From contig NZ_BMHH01000014.1 in NCBI RefSeq assembly GCF_014640615.1, positions 1-64,000 of the forward strand: DNA of 64,000 nucleotides, read 5' to 3'. Source of the stretch: Paramesorhizobium endophyticum (GTDB taxonomy: Bacteria > Pseudomonadota > Alphaproteobacteria > Rhizobiales > Rhizobiaceae). The translations under genes and the position numbers were made by a program. This document shows positions 19,706 through 30,356 of this stretch, in pieces. Every line of letters starts with the position of its first letter. Position 1 is the first letter of the stretch. The notes below the pieces were generated by a model. That model saw nothing but the letters and a program-made list of their open reading frames with translations, ran no database searches and had not been told where the DNA came from.

Positions 19706-21052
19706 ATGACACGGGCTGCCGAGCGCTTGCTGCTGTCCTATTATGGGGACGACCTCACCGGATCGACCGATGTGATGGAGGCTCTGGCGTCCAATGGCGT
19801 CGATACGGTTCTGTTCATGAACGTGCCGGATACCGCATTGCTCAGCCGCTTCTCGCATTGCAGTGCCATCGGCCTAGCGGGAACCAGCCGGAGCGAAACG
19901 CCGGAATGGATGGACGAACACCTCACGCCGGCATTCAACTGGCTGAGAAGCCTCGACGCAGCGATCTGCCATTACAAGGTATGCTCGACCTTCGATTCCG
20001 CGCCGCATGTCGGAAATATCGGCAAGGCAATCGAAATCGGCAAAGCCGTTTACCAGCAAGCCTATGTGCCGCTGATCGTCGGAGCGCCGCAACTCAAACG
20101 TTATACGTCTTTCGGCAATCTATTCGCCGCGTATCAGGGCGACGTCTATCGCATCGACCGGCATCCGGTGATGAGCCGGCATCCGGTTACGCCCATGCGC
20201 GAAGCGGACCTTCGCCTGCATCTGGCCGCACAGACCTCGCTCAAAACCGCGCTCGCCGATCTCGCGACGCTTGCGGCAAGCGACGCCGATGAGCGCGTCG
20301 GCGCAATCGCCAGGGGTACGGACGGTATCCTGTTGTTCGATGTGGATAGCCACGAAAGTCAGTCGCAGGCCGGCGAACAGGTCTGGCGCCTGCGGACTGA
20401 GACAGGCTGGTTCGTTGCCGGGTCGTCTGGCGTGGAATATGCGCTTCTTGTCGCCTGGGCGAAGGCGGGGCTGATCGGCGCTCAAAAGCATTTCCCGCTC
20501 CCCGGCAGAACTGACCGTATCGCGGTTGTTTCGGGAAGCGTATCGCCGACCACTGAACGCCAGATCCGCCATGCAACGGCATCGGGCTTTACGGGCATCA
20601 ACCTCGATCCGCTCGGTCTCCTCGGCGAGAACGGCAGCCAAGCTATCGAGAACGCCATTGCCGAGGGCCAGAAGGCGCTTCAGCAGGGCAACAGCGTCAT
20701 TCTCAACACAGCGCTTGGCCCATCCGCGGACCGCGGTGCGGAAATTGACCGTATCGCAGGCAGCCGCCACCGGCTTGGCCGCATTCTGGGCCACATCCTC
20801 CGCAATCTGGTTGAACGCGAGGGGCTGACGCGTGTGGTCGTTGCGGGTGGAGACACATCCAGCCACGCATTGCGTGAATTGCATGTCGATGCGCTGACAA
20901 CGCTTCTGCCTCTGCCACAAACCCCAGGCTCTCCGCTTTGCACCGCGCACGGCGCTTACCCCGCCACCAATGGCCTGCAGGTAGCGCTTAAGGGCGGCCA
21001 GGTCGGCTCGGACGGCTATTTCACCCAGATTCGCGACGGAATTGCCGCTTAA
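19706..21052 (+). CDS. oiaK: 3-oxo-isoapionate kinase (DUF1537 family)
   Basis: 448 residues in the two-domain DUF1537 four-carbon acid sugar kinase fold. The N-terminal domain begins YYGDDLTGSTDVMEAL, the family hallmark, and contains HYKVCSTFDSAPHVGNIGKA. The C-terminal nucleotide domain contains VVSGSVSPTTERQI and VVAGGDTSSHALREL. It phosphorylates 3-oxo-isoapionate to the 4-phosphate that OiaX uses. The start ATG follows the oiaX stop directly, with AAGGGAGG as ribosome site inside oiaX. Confidence 0.91.
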   Translation: MTRAAERLLLSYYGDDLTGSTDVMEALASNGVDTVLFMNVPDTALLSRFSHCSAIGLAGTSRSETPEWMDEHLTPAFNWLRSLDAAICHYKVCSTFDSAPHVGNIGKAIEIGKAVYQQAYVPLIVGAPQLKRYTSFGNLFAAYQGDVYRIDRHPVMSRHPVTPMREADLRLHLAAQTSLKTALADLATLAASDADERVGAIARGTDGILLFDVDSHESQSQAGEQVWRLRTETGWFVAGSSGVEYALLVAWAKAGLIGAQKHFPLPGRTDRIAVVSGSVSPTTERQIRHATASGFTGINLDPLGLLGENGSQAIENAIAEGQKALQQGNSVILNTALGPSADRGAEIDRIAGSRHRLGRILGHILRNLVEREGLTRVVVAGGDTSSHALRELHVDALTTLLPLPQTPGSPLCTAHGAYPATNGLQVALKGGQVGSDGYFTQIRDGIAA

Positions 21053-21069
21053 ATCTGGAATGCTCATTG

Positions 21070-21084
21070 ACTGGTTATACCAGT
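21070..21084. promoter_or_regulatory. FadR-type operator upstream of apnO
   Basis: ACTGGTTATACCAGT, a perfect 6-bp inverted repeat around TAT. It matches the TGGTnnnACCA form bound by FadR-subfamily GntR proteins. It lies 36 bp before apnO and 18 bp after oiaK. Together with the related block at 18370-18388 it suggests that the regulator at 17553-18260 controls both oiaX and an internal apnO promoter. Confidence 0.62.
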
Positions 21085-21119
21085 TAAGCTAACAAACACA
21101 CGGGAAGGGAAATACGATC

Positions 21120-22977
<1,858 letters not shown>

Positions 22978-22984
22978 TCCGGCG

Positions 22985-23008
22985 GCCGGGAGCATTCGTG
23001 CTCCCGGC
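22985..23008 (+). terminator. TTCG-capped hairpin after the apiose binding-protein gene
   Basis: GCCGGGAGCA-TTCG-TGCTCCCGGC: a perfect 10-bp stem with a very stable UUCG loop, 7 bases past the stop codon. No T run follows. It most likely protects the upstream mRNA end or partly stops transcription so that binding protein is made in excess over the membrane parts. Confidence 0.7.
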
Positions 23009-23028
23009 AATATTCCAATGTCGAGGAT

Positions 23029-23679
23029 ATGTTCATGTCAGTGCTGAAGTCAGCTTCCATCATCCTGCTGGCCTGCGGCGTTGCACTCTCGGGCTGCAAG
23101 ATCGTCAAGACGCAGTCGGCAGAAGAAGCCGCAGAGGCACGCGGCGACAATTTCAACGCTGATCGTTCGGTTGCCGATATCTGGGAAACCAAGCTCAAGC
23201 CGTACTTTGCCGGAAAGACAGCCTCCCTTGACGAGGTCATGGCCGCAGCCAGCGCAGATGCCGATGCCGCGGGCGCCAAATACGGCCATAGAGAAAACCG
23301 GGGCGATGCTCCCTGGACGTTCATGGCTAAGCTTGAAGGTACGGTGGTTGCCGCTCAAACCAAGTCGCGCGCGGCTTATGTCGATGTCGACAGCAATGGC
23401 GACGGCAGGGCGGATGCGCGTGTGCAGATCGGTCCGACGGTGCGCGGCAGCGCAATCCGCGACAGCCTTTCCTTCCTGAATTTCAATGATTTCCGCAACC
23501 AGATCGACTGGGCGCAGTTCGGCAAGGCCCTCAATGTTCGCGTCAATGAAGAGGTTTTGTCCAAGCTGCCGCGCGAAGACCTGATCGGAATGAAGATAGA
23601 GGCTCAAGGCGCTTTCCCGCTGCCGTCGAAAGGTCAACTTCCGCTTGTTACCCCGGTTTCCGTTTCTTTGGAGAAATAG
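23029..23679 (+). CDS. DUF2291-family lipoprotein of the apiose importer operon
   Basis: 216 residues from ATG 23029, with GAGG six bases upstream; ATG 23035 is also possible. A lipoprotein signal with lipobox LSGC (about residues 20-23) marks it for lipid attachment. The mature part has GAKYGHRENRGDAPWTFMAKLEGTV, SFLNFNDFRNQIDWAQFGKALN and a closing LPLVTPVSVSLE. It shares its overall design with the DUF2291 protein at 8798-9448. It lies between binding-protein and ATPase genes, 3 bp before the latter. Function unknown; an accessory envelope role with ribose-type ABC importers is my inference. Confidence 0.82.
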   Translation: MFMSVLKSASIILLACGVALSGCKIVKTQSAEEAAEARGDNFNADRSVADIWETKLKPYFAGKTASLDEVMAAASADADAAGAKYGHRENRGDAPWTFMAKLEGTVVAAQTKSRAAYVDVDSNGDGRADARVQIGPTVRGSAIRDSLSFLNFNDFRNQIDWAQFGKALNVRVNEEVLSKLPREDLIGMKIEAQGAFPLPSKGQLPLVTPVSVSLEK

Positions 23680-23682
23680 GCC

Positions 23683-25269
23683 ATGGAAACGGAAGCAAAT
23701 CGGAAAGACGATATTGTCCTCAGGCTCGAGGACGTCTCCAAGGTCTATTCGGGCATTGTGGCCGTCAAGCGCGCCAATCTCGAATTGCGCCGTGGTTCGG
23801 TCAATGTGCTTGTCGGCGAAAATGGTGCGGGCAAGTCGACATTGATGAAAATCATTGCCGGCGTCGAACGGCCGACCATGGGGAAGATCATTCTCGACGG
23901 CGAAGAAGTGTTCTTCGACAGCCCCGCCGATGCGCAACGGCGCGGCATTGCGATGATCTTTCAGGAACTGAATCTGTTTTCCAACATGTCGGTCGCGGAA
24001 AACATCTTCGCCACCCGTGAAATCACACGCGGCTTGCGCGGCATCGATCACAAGGCGCAAGTCGCGAAGGCCAGCGAATATCTTGACCGTCTCGATGCGG
24101 GCATTAACGCCAATACGCTTGTCGCCGATCTTCCCATCGGCCAGCAACAGCTCGTCGAAATCGCAAAAGCCATTTCGCTCGATGCGCGTATCGTCATCAT
24201 GGACGAACCTACATCGGCGCTGTCCGCCGCCGAAGTCGATATCCTGTTCAAGGTGATTGCCGAACTGAAAAGCCAGGGCGTGGCAATCGTCTATATTTCG
24301 CATCGCCTGGAAGAGCTGATGCGGATCGGCGATTTCATCACGGTTCTGCGGGACGGAAAGATCACCGGCCAGGAAGAAATCAGGAATATCGATACGCAGT
24401 GGATCGTGCGCTCGATGATCGGTTCCGAGGCAAAGGATTTCGCCAAGCTCGGCACCCATGCGATGGGCGCGGAAAGGTTTCGCGCGGAAAACATCACCTT
24501 GCCCCGTCCCACGGGCGGGCTCGCGGTTGACGATGTATCGCTGTCGGTTCTCGCGGGCGAGATCCTCGGCATTTACGGCCTCATGGGTGCTGGACGCTCG
24601 GAATTCTTCGAATGCGTCATGGGACAGCACGGCCATTCCACCGGCCGCATCTATATCGATGGCGAGGAGGTGAAGGAGCGCGATACGACGCGGCGCATCC
24701 GCCGCGGCCTTGCGCTGATACCGGAAGACCGCCAGCGTGAAGGCCTGGTGCAGATATTGTCCATCGCCAGCAATCTGACGCTGGCGAGTCTTGAGCGGCT
24801 GGCGCAGTTCTTCCACATTATGCCGAAGCGTGAAAAGCAGGCCATTCAGCAGGCGATCGAGGATCTTTCGATCAAGGCGCCAAACCCGCAATTCGAAGTA
24901 ACTTCGATGTCTGGCGGCAATCAGCAAAAGGTCGTCATCGGCAAGGCGCTGATGACCAATCCAAAAGTTCTCCTGATGGACGAGCCATCGCGCGGCATAG
25001 ATGTGGGGGCCAAGGCGGATGTCTTCCGAACCATGCGCCGGCTTGCCGCCGGAGGGCTTTCGATCCTGTTCTCGACCTCCGATCTGGAAGAAGTCATGGC
25101 GCTTTCCGATCGCATCGCGGTGCTCAGCAACGGCAAGCTGATCGCCATCTTCGACCGCGACGAAGCAACGGAAGCCGACATCGTTGCCGCCTCAGCCAAG
25201 GGCCACGGGCATGCGTCAGGGCAAGTGCGGGACAACGACCATAACAGACAAACAAGGGAACGCGTGTGA
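23683..25269 (+). CDS. Double-domain sugar ABC ATPase, probable D-apiose importer
   Basis: 528 residues, RbsA/MglA type. First domain: Walker A GENGAGKST at 45-53, signature PIGQQQLVEIAKAI, Walker B IVIMDEPTS. Second domain: degenerate Walker A GLMGAGRSE, signature MSGGNQQKVVIGKAL, Walker B VLLMDEPSR. It powers import together with the permease whose start overlaps its stop. The C-terminal tail past DEATEADIVAASA is poorly conserved and polar. Confidence 0.87.
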   Translation: METEANRKDDIVLRLEDVSKVYSGIVAVKRANLELRRGSVNVLVGENGAGKSTLMKIIAGVERPTMGKIILDGEEVFFDSPADAQRRGIAMIFQELNLFSNMSVAENIFATREITRGLRGIDHKAQVAKASEYLDRLDAGINANTLVADLPIGQQQLVEIAKAISLDARIVIMDEPTSALSAAEVDILFKVIAELKSQGVAIVYISHRLEELMRIGDFITVLRDGKITGQEEIRNIDTQWIVRSMIGSEAKDFAKLGTHAMGAERFRAENITLPRPTGGLAVDDVSLSVLAGEILGIYGLMGAGRSEFFECVMGQHGHSTGRIYIDGEEVKERDTTRRIRRGLALIPEDRQREGLVQILSIASNLTLASLERLAQFFHIMPKREKQAIQQAIEDLSIKAPNPQFEVTSMSGGNQQKVVIGKALMTNPKVLLMDEPSRGIDVGAKADVFRTMRRLAAGGLSILFSTSDLEEVMALSDRIAVLSNGKLIAIFDRDEATEADIVAASAKGHGHASGQVRDNDHNRQTRERV

Positions 25270-26336
25270 TGACAGCCAACACTTCCGCGGCGGCCGCTGA
25301 CTCCACCATCAATGCCGGTTCGGCCCTGCTGACCCTCATGAAATTGAGAACCTTCATCGCGCTTTTCGCGGTGTTCATCTTCTTCTCGTTCGCAGCGCCG
25401 AACTTCCTGTCCGCCGCCAACCTCATCCTCATGTCGAAGCATGTGGCCCTCAATGCGTTCCTTGCGATGGGCATGACCTTCGTCATCATCACCGGGGGCA
25501 TCGACCTTTCGGTCGGCTCCATCGTCGGACTTTGCGGCATGGTGGCGGGTGGTCTTCTGATCTACGGCATCGACCTTGGCATCGGCTATACGATCTACTT
25601 CAACATCATCGAGATATCGCTGATTACGCTCGCCGTTGGGGTCGGGGTCGGCTTCATAAACGGGCTATTGATAACCAAGCTGAATGTGGCGCCTTTCATC
25701 GCAACGCTCGGCACGCTCTATGTGGCGCGCGGCCTCGCTCTCCTTTCGTCCGACGGTCAGACCTTTCCAAATCTCGTTGGCCGTGAGGAGCTTGGCACCA
25801 CCGGGTTCGGCTTCCTCGGTTCGGGCAGCATCCTGGGCCTGCCGGTTTCGATCTGGATACTGATCGCTGTGGCATTGATCGCAGCCTATGTCGCCCGCTA
25901 CACACCGCTTGGTCGCCAGATTTTCGCGGTCGGCGGCAACGAGCGCGCGGCCCGGATGTCGGGTATCCGCGTAGATCGCGTAAAGATGTTCGTTTACATG
26001 TTTTCCGGCTTCTGCGCGGCGATTGCAGGCCTTATCATCTCCTCCGAGCTGATGTCGTCGCATCCGGCGACGGGCAATTCCTTCGAACTCAACGCCATCG
26101 CGGCAGCCGTTCTCGGCGGCACTTCCATGTCGGGCGGGCGCGGCACCATTGGGGGCACGATCATCGGCGCGTTCGTGATCGGCATTCTCTCGGACGGTTT
26201 GGTGATGATGGGCGTCTCGTCCTTCTGGCAGATGGTCATCAAGGGTCTCGTCATCATCATCGCCGTGGTGGTCGACCAGGCACAACGCCGCCTGCAGCAG
26301 CGCGTGACGCTGATGCAGATGGCGAAAGCAGGATAA
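25269..26336 (+). CDS. Ribose-type ABC permease, probable D-apiose importer
   Basis: 355 residues from ATG 25269; a GTG one codon upstream is an alternative start. RbsC/BPD_transp_2 family with multiple membrane segments, the hallmark FVIITGGIDLSVGSIVGLCG, VAPFIATLGTLYVARG, the coupling segment AVGGNERAARMSGIRVDRVK and AVLGGTSMSGGRGTIGGT. It is a paralogue of the permease at 6140-7180. It overlaps the ATPase stop and precedes apsD by 12 bp, indicating one transcript. Confidence 0.87.
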   Translation: MTANTSAAAADSTINAGSALLTLMKLRTFIALFAVFIFFSFAAPNFLSAANLILMSKHVALNAFLAMGMTFVIITGGIDLSVGSIVGLCGMVAGGLLIYGIDLGIGYTIYFNIIEISLITLAVGVGVGFINGLLITKLNVAPFIATLGTLYVARGLALLSSDGQTFPNLVGREELGTTGFGFLGSGSILGLPVSIWILIAVALIAAYVARYTPLGRQIFAVGGNERAARMSGIRVDRVKMFVYMFSGFCAAIAGLIISSELMSSHPATGNSFELNAIAAAVLGGTSMSGGRGTIGGTIIGAFVIGILSDGLVMMGVSSFWQMVIKGLVIIIAVVVDQAQRRLQQRVTLMQMAKAG

Positions 26337-26348
26337 AGGGGAGACCAA

Positions 26349-27383
26349 ATGGCAGAATTGAACGGCGCCCTGATTGGCTGCGGTTTCTTCGCGATCAATC
26401 AGATGCATGCATGGAATGATGTTTCAGGCGCCAAAATCGTGGCGATCTGCGACCGTGATCCCGAACGGCTGAGAATTGTCGCGGACCAGTTCGGCATCGA
26501 GCGCCGCTATACGGATGCGCAGGCGCTCTTCGCTGACGGCGGCTTCGATTTTGTCGATATCGCCACCACCGTTTCAAGCCATCGCCCCTTGGTGGAACTT
26601 GCCGCCGCATATAAGATACCGACGATTTGCCAGAAGCCTTTCGCCGAGACTCTCGACGACGCAAAGGCGATGGTGAAAGCCTGCCGCGAGGCGGGCGTTC
26701 CGCTTATGGTGCACGAAAACTTCCGCTGGCAAACGCCCATTCAGGCCGTTCGGCACGCGCTCGACAGCGGCGCAATCGGCACCCCCTTCTGGGGTCGTTT
26801 CTCGTTCCGCTCCGGCTTCGATGTCTTCTCCGGCCAGCCCTATCTTGCGGAAGGCGAGCGCTTCATTATCGAAGACCTTGGTATCCATACGCTCGATATT
26901 GCACGCTTCATTTTGGGGGACGTCACGAGCCTCGTCGCACGCACCAGGCGCGTCAATCCGAAAATCAAGGGCGAAGACGTAGCGACCATTCTCATGGATC
27001 ACGAAAACGGCGCGACTTCAGTCGTCGATGTGAGCTATGCGTCAAAATTGGAAAACGATCCCTTCCCCGAAACTCTGATAGAGCTCGATGGCACGGAAGG
27101 CTCGATCCGGCTTCGTCAGGGCTACCGTCTTGAATTGATCACATCCGCCAAAACCGTAGTTTTGGACGTTCCTCCGAAGCTGCTGCCCTGGGCTTCGCAA
27201 CCCTGGCACAATATTCAGGAAAGCGTTTATGCCATCCAGCAGCATTGGGTGGACAGGCTCCGCTCCGGTGAAGAAACGTCCACTTCCGGTATCGACAATC
27301 TCAAAACTTTTGCCCTCGTCGAAGCGGCCTATGAAAGCGCCGCCACCGGCGAGCGCGTCGATGTTACGGCTTTACTCAAATGA
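26349..27383 (+). CDS. apsD: D-apiose dehydrogenase (Gfo/Idh/MocA family)
   Basis: 344 residues. N-terminal Rossmann motif LIGCGFFA (G10-x-G12), the family Lys in CQKPFAE (K96) and the active-site region EDLGIHTLDIARF with D176 and H180. In the apiose pathway ApsD oxidises D-apiose to D-apionolactone with NAD. Its last codons overlap the apnL start (ATGA), and the lactonase for its product is the next gene, so the substrate call is well supported by context. Confidence 0.9.
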   Translation: MAELNGALIGCGFFAINQMHAWNDVSGAKIVAICDRDPERLRIVADQFGIERRYTDAQALFADGGFDFVDIATTVSSHRPLVELAAAYKIPTICQKPFAETLDDAKAMVKACREAGVPLMVHENFRWQTPIQAVRHALDSGAIGTPFWGRFSFRSGFDVFSGQPYLAEGERFIIEDLGIHTLDIARFILGDVTSLVARTRRVNPKIKGEDVATILMDHENGATSVVDVSYASKLENDPFPETLIELDGTEGSIRLRQGYRLELITSAKTVVLDVPPKLLPWASQPWHNIQESVYAIQQHWVDRLRSGEETSTSGIDNLKTFALVEAAYESAATGERVDVTALLK

Positions 27384-29206
27384 ACAGCGACGATCCCTTC
27401 CTGCTCTATGGAACCCGCGAAGCGGAAGCCCGCCCCCGGAATCTCAAGGCCGGGCTGCTTACAGTCGATCTCAGCGGCGGTAATCTTCGTACCATAACCT
27501 ATGACAGCGTCGAGGTCCTGCGTGGCATCTCGTATCTCGTGCGCGACAGGGATTGGGGTACTTACAGTCTTCAAATCCATGATCTAAAAGTGGAAACCAG
27601 CGAGAGCGGTTTCGCTGTGACCTATCGGGCATGCTGCCATGGCCCTGACGATACGCAACTGATGATCGATGCGCACATCGAGGCGGACGTCAGCGGAACG
27701 CTGGTCTTCGACACCTTGGCCCAGACACCCAGCGGCTTCGAAACGAACCGTTGCGGCTTCTGCATTCTGCATCCGATTGTAGGGCTGGCCGGATCACCCG
27801 TAACCGTCGAGCATATCGACGGAAAGCGTATAGATACTCGCTTGCCCGACCTGATCGAGCCGTGGCAGCCTTTCATGAACATGCGTGCCATCACCCACGA
27901 AGTCGTTCCAGGCGTCCTGGCGGAATGCCGGATGGAAGGCGATACGTTCGAGATGGAAGACCAGCGCAATTGGTCGGATGCGTCTTATAAGATCTATGTG
28001 CGCCCGCTCGCGTTGCCATGGCCGTACTGGATGGAAGCCGGTACGCCGGTTCATCAACGCATCGTGCTCAATATCCGCGACACACGACAAACGAAGCCTG
28101 CGCGCAGAGCGGGGACTGCAGAGCCGATAAACATCACGCTCGGTGAAGCTACCGGTGTGATGCCCAATATCGGCATCATTGTCACACCGGAAGAAGCCAA
28201 AGCGACCCTTGCAGCAATCGAGCTGCTGGAGGAGATCGCCCCTCAGGATCTGCTGTTCCATTATGACCCGCTGGAAGGCCATAACGGGGGCGCCTTCGCA
28301 GAATTCGCGGCCCTGGCAGCCAGGCACAAGGGACGCGTCTCGCTTGAAATCGCCTTGCCTTGCGAAAGCGCGCTTATCGACGAGACGATGGCGATCGCCA
28401 ACGACATGAAAGCCGCCGGCTTCATGCCGGACGCAATCATTGTTTCGCCTTCCATCGACCGGCAATCCACCCCTCCCGGCAGTGAATGGCCGCCCTGTCC
28501 GCCGCTGAAAGATGTCTATGCCGCGACGCGAGCGGCTTTTCCGAATGCTCGTCTTGGCGGCGGGATGCTGAGTTATTTTACCGAACTTAACCGCAAGCGC
28601 GTTCCGGGCCATCTGATCGATTTCGTCACCCATTGCACCAACCCGATCGTGCATGCAGCCGACGATCTGAGCGTGATGCAGACGCTTGAAGCGCTGCCAT
28701 TCATCACGCGCTCGGTGCGCGCCATTTATGGCGCCAAGCCTTATCGCATCGGGCCTTCCACCATCGCCATGCGCCAGAATCCCTATGGCAGCCGGACGAT
28801 GGATAATCCGGACGGCAAGCGCATCGCCATGGCCAACCGCGATCCTCGCCATAACGGAAAATTCGCGGCAGCCTTTGCGATGGGCTATGCAAGATCCGTA
28901 TTGGACGCAGGTCTCGACAGTCTCACGCTTTCGGCGCTAACCGGCCAGTTCGGGCTCATTGCGGGCGAACGCGAGCCTTCATCGGCGGGAGGGAAGCGGC
29001 CAATTTTCGAAACAGTGAAGACGCTCGCTGCCATGGCTGGTCGAAACTGGCGGGAGTGTGTCTCGTCGAAGCCATCGCAAGTTGTTGGATTTGCCGTGGA
29101 CGACACGGTTCACCTCGTCAATTTGTCCGCGATGGAACTGACAGTTTTCGTTTTGAAGAAAAAAGTCACGCTGCCGCCTTACGCAACCGAAATAGCGGCA
29201 ATGTAA
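27380..29206 (+). CDS. apnL: D-apionate lactonase
   Basis: 608 residues, starting inside the apsD stop. It has no signal peptide and no familiar small-domain motifs. The first half (about 1-240) looks beta-rich (GGNLRTITYDSVEVLRGISYLVRDRDWG, NRCGFCILHPI). The second half looks like a TIM barrel (NIGIIVTPEEAKATL, DLLFHYDPLEGH, IIVSPSIDRQSTPPGSEWPP, GGMLSYFTELNRKRVP). This matches the large lactonase that opens D-apionolactone to D-apionate in the pathway of Carter and colleagues. It ends the apiose operon; the convergent LysR gene ends 63 bp away. Confidence 0.87.
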   Translation: MNSDDPFLLYGTREAEARPRNLKAGLLTVDLSGGNLRTITYDSVEVLRGISYLVRDRDWGTYSLQIHDLKVETSESGFAVTYRACCHGPDDTQLMIDAHIEADVSGTLVFDTLAQTPSGFETNRCGFCILHPIVGLAGSPVTVEHIDGKRIDTRLPDLIEPWQPFMNMRAITHEVVPGVLAECRMEGDTFEMEDQRNWSDASYKIYVRPLALPWPYWMEAGTPVHQRIVLNIRDTRQTKPARRAGTAEPINITLGEATGVMPNIGIIVTPEEAKATLAAIELLEEIAPQDLLFHYDPLEGHNGGAFAEFAALAARHKGRVSLEIALPCESALIDETMAIANDMKAAGFMPDAIIVSPSIDRQSTPPGSEWPPCPPLKDVYAATRAAFPNARLGGGMLSYFTELNRKRVPGHLIDFVTHCTNPIVHAADDLSVMQTLEALPFITRSVRAIYGAKPYRIGPSTIAMRQNPYGSRTMDNPDGKRIAMANRDPRHNGKFAAAFAMGYARSVLDAGLDSLTLSALTGQFGLIAGEREPSSAGGKRPIFETVKTLAAMAGRNWRECVSSKPSQVVGFAVDDTVHLVNLSAMELTVFVLKKKVTLPPYATEIAAM

Positions 29207-29269
29207 AGACGCCGCCGGAGCGAACTGTTTTGGCGAAGATGAGAACGCCTGCCCAGCGCTGCGTGTAAC

Positions 29270-30163
29270 TTATAGCGTGTCCTGTTTTTGTGGCAGGGTA
29301 CGCATTTCGCGGATGAGCCATTTCTCCAGTGCCAATATATCTGGCTGCCTTGCCTTATGCGGCGCGATCCAGAGCACCATACGGCGCGGCCCTGGGCGAA
29401 AGCCGAAAGGTGCTACAAGCCGCCTCGAGGCAATATGTTCAGCCACCAGCATATGCGGGACCGCTGCCACGCCCAGTCCACACAACATCGCCTGTATCAG
29501 CAGATAGAAATGATGAAATGTGGATTTCGGCTCTGGAGACTGAAAATCCATATCGGCTGCTTTCTTCCAGTCTGCAAAGGCCTCCGGACGCGTTTGGGTG
29601 GCAAGCACCGTCGCCTCTGTAACATCGCCGGGATCTGCCAGCGGACATTGCGCAAGATAGGATGGCGCGCAGATCAGGCCGATTTCCTCCGACCCCAGAT
29701 CCCTCGTAATCGCGCCTGCGGGCGGCTCGATAACGCTGGAGCGGATCGCTATGCTGATTTTATCTCGCATGAAATCGATGCGGTCATAGTTCATGTTGAA
29801 CTGCAACTCGATGTTCGGGTAGCGATGATGAAAGCGGCCGATACGTGGAATGATCCATTCCATCATGATTGAAGAAGAGCATGACAAAGTCAGGGGCCCC
29901 GGCTCGATGCGCTCGATGCTGCCTTCGATGATTGAAAATGCGCTGGCCAGACCTTCGGCCAGCCGCGCGCCCTCCGGTGTGGGATCACTTAATCGCGCGT
30001 TGCGTGTAAGAAGTATGACGCCGAGCGTTTCTTCCAGGGATCTGATCTGACGGCTGACCGCACCATGCGTGACGCATAGTTCCTCTGCTGCCTTTGTCAT
30101 TGAGCGGTGACGTGCAACCGCCTCAAAGGTTTTCAGTGCATTTAACGATGGCAGCGGGCGCAT
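29270..30163 (-). CDS. LysR-family regulator (GcvA-like)
   Basis: Start chosen at ATG 30163 (MRPLPSLNALKTFEAV), the usual N-terminus of GcvA-type LysR proteins; 297 residues. The winged helix is EAVARHRSMTKAAEELCVTHGAVSRQIRSLEETLGV, followed by a type II periplasmic-binding-like effector domain. It is divergent from the MFS gene with a 193-bp gap, so control of that carrier is likely. It is convergent with the apiose operon. Confidence 0.88.
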   Translation of the reverse strand: MRPLPSLNALKTFEAVARHRSMTKAAEELCVTHGAVSRQIRSLEETLGVILLTRNARLSDPTPEGARLAEGLASAFSIIEGSIERIEPGPLTLSCSSSIMMEWIIPRIGRFHHRYPNIELQFNMNYDRIDFMRDKISIAIRSSVIEPPAGAITRDLGSEEIGLICAPSYLAQCPLADPGDVTEATVLATQTRPEAFADWKKAADMDFQSPEPKSTFHHFYLLIQAMLCGLGVAAVPHMLVAEHIASRRLVAPFGFRPGPRRMVLWIAPHKARQPDILALEKWLIREMRTLPQKQDTL

Positions 30164-30356
30164 GATTACTCCGATAGCATATGAGTATACCTGTGAGATT
30201 ATATCACGGAGAGGGGACAATAAATCGATTGTGGGGAAATGCCGCATTCTTTAGCACCTTCCTGCATTTAGGGAGCGATAGCGCCGCTGAATCGAACAAT
30301 ACGTATTCAGCAGTTCTCTTCGCTCTTGTCACATGCGCACACAGGGAGGAACTGTA

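Noticed and set aside
23050-24927. A 625-codon antisense frame across the apiose DUF2291 and ATPase genes
   Set aside because: It is the mirror of two well-supported genes in GC-rich DNA; such long antisense frames are common here and this one has no domain pattern.
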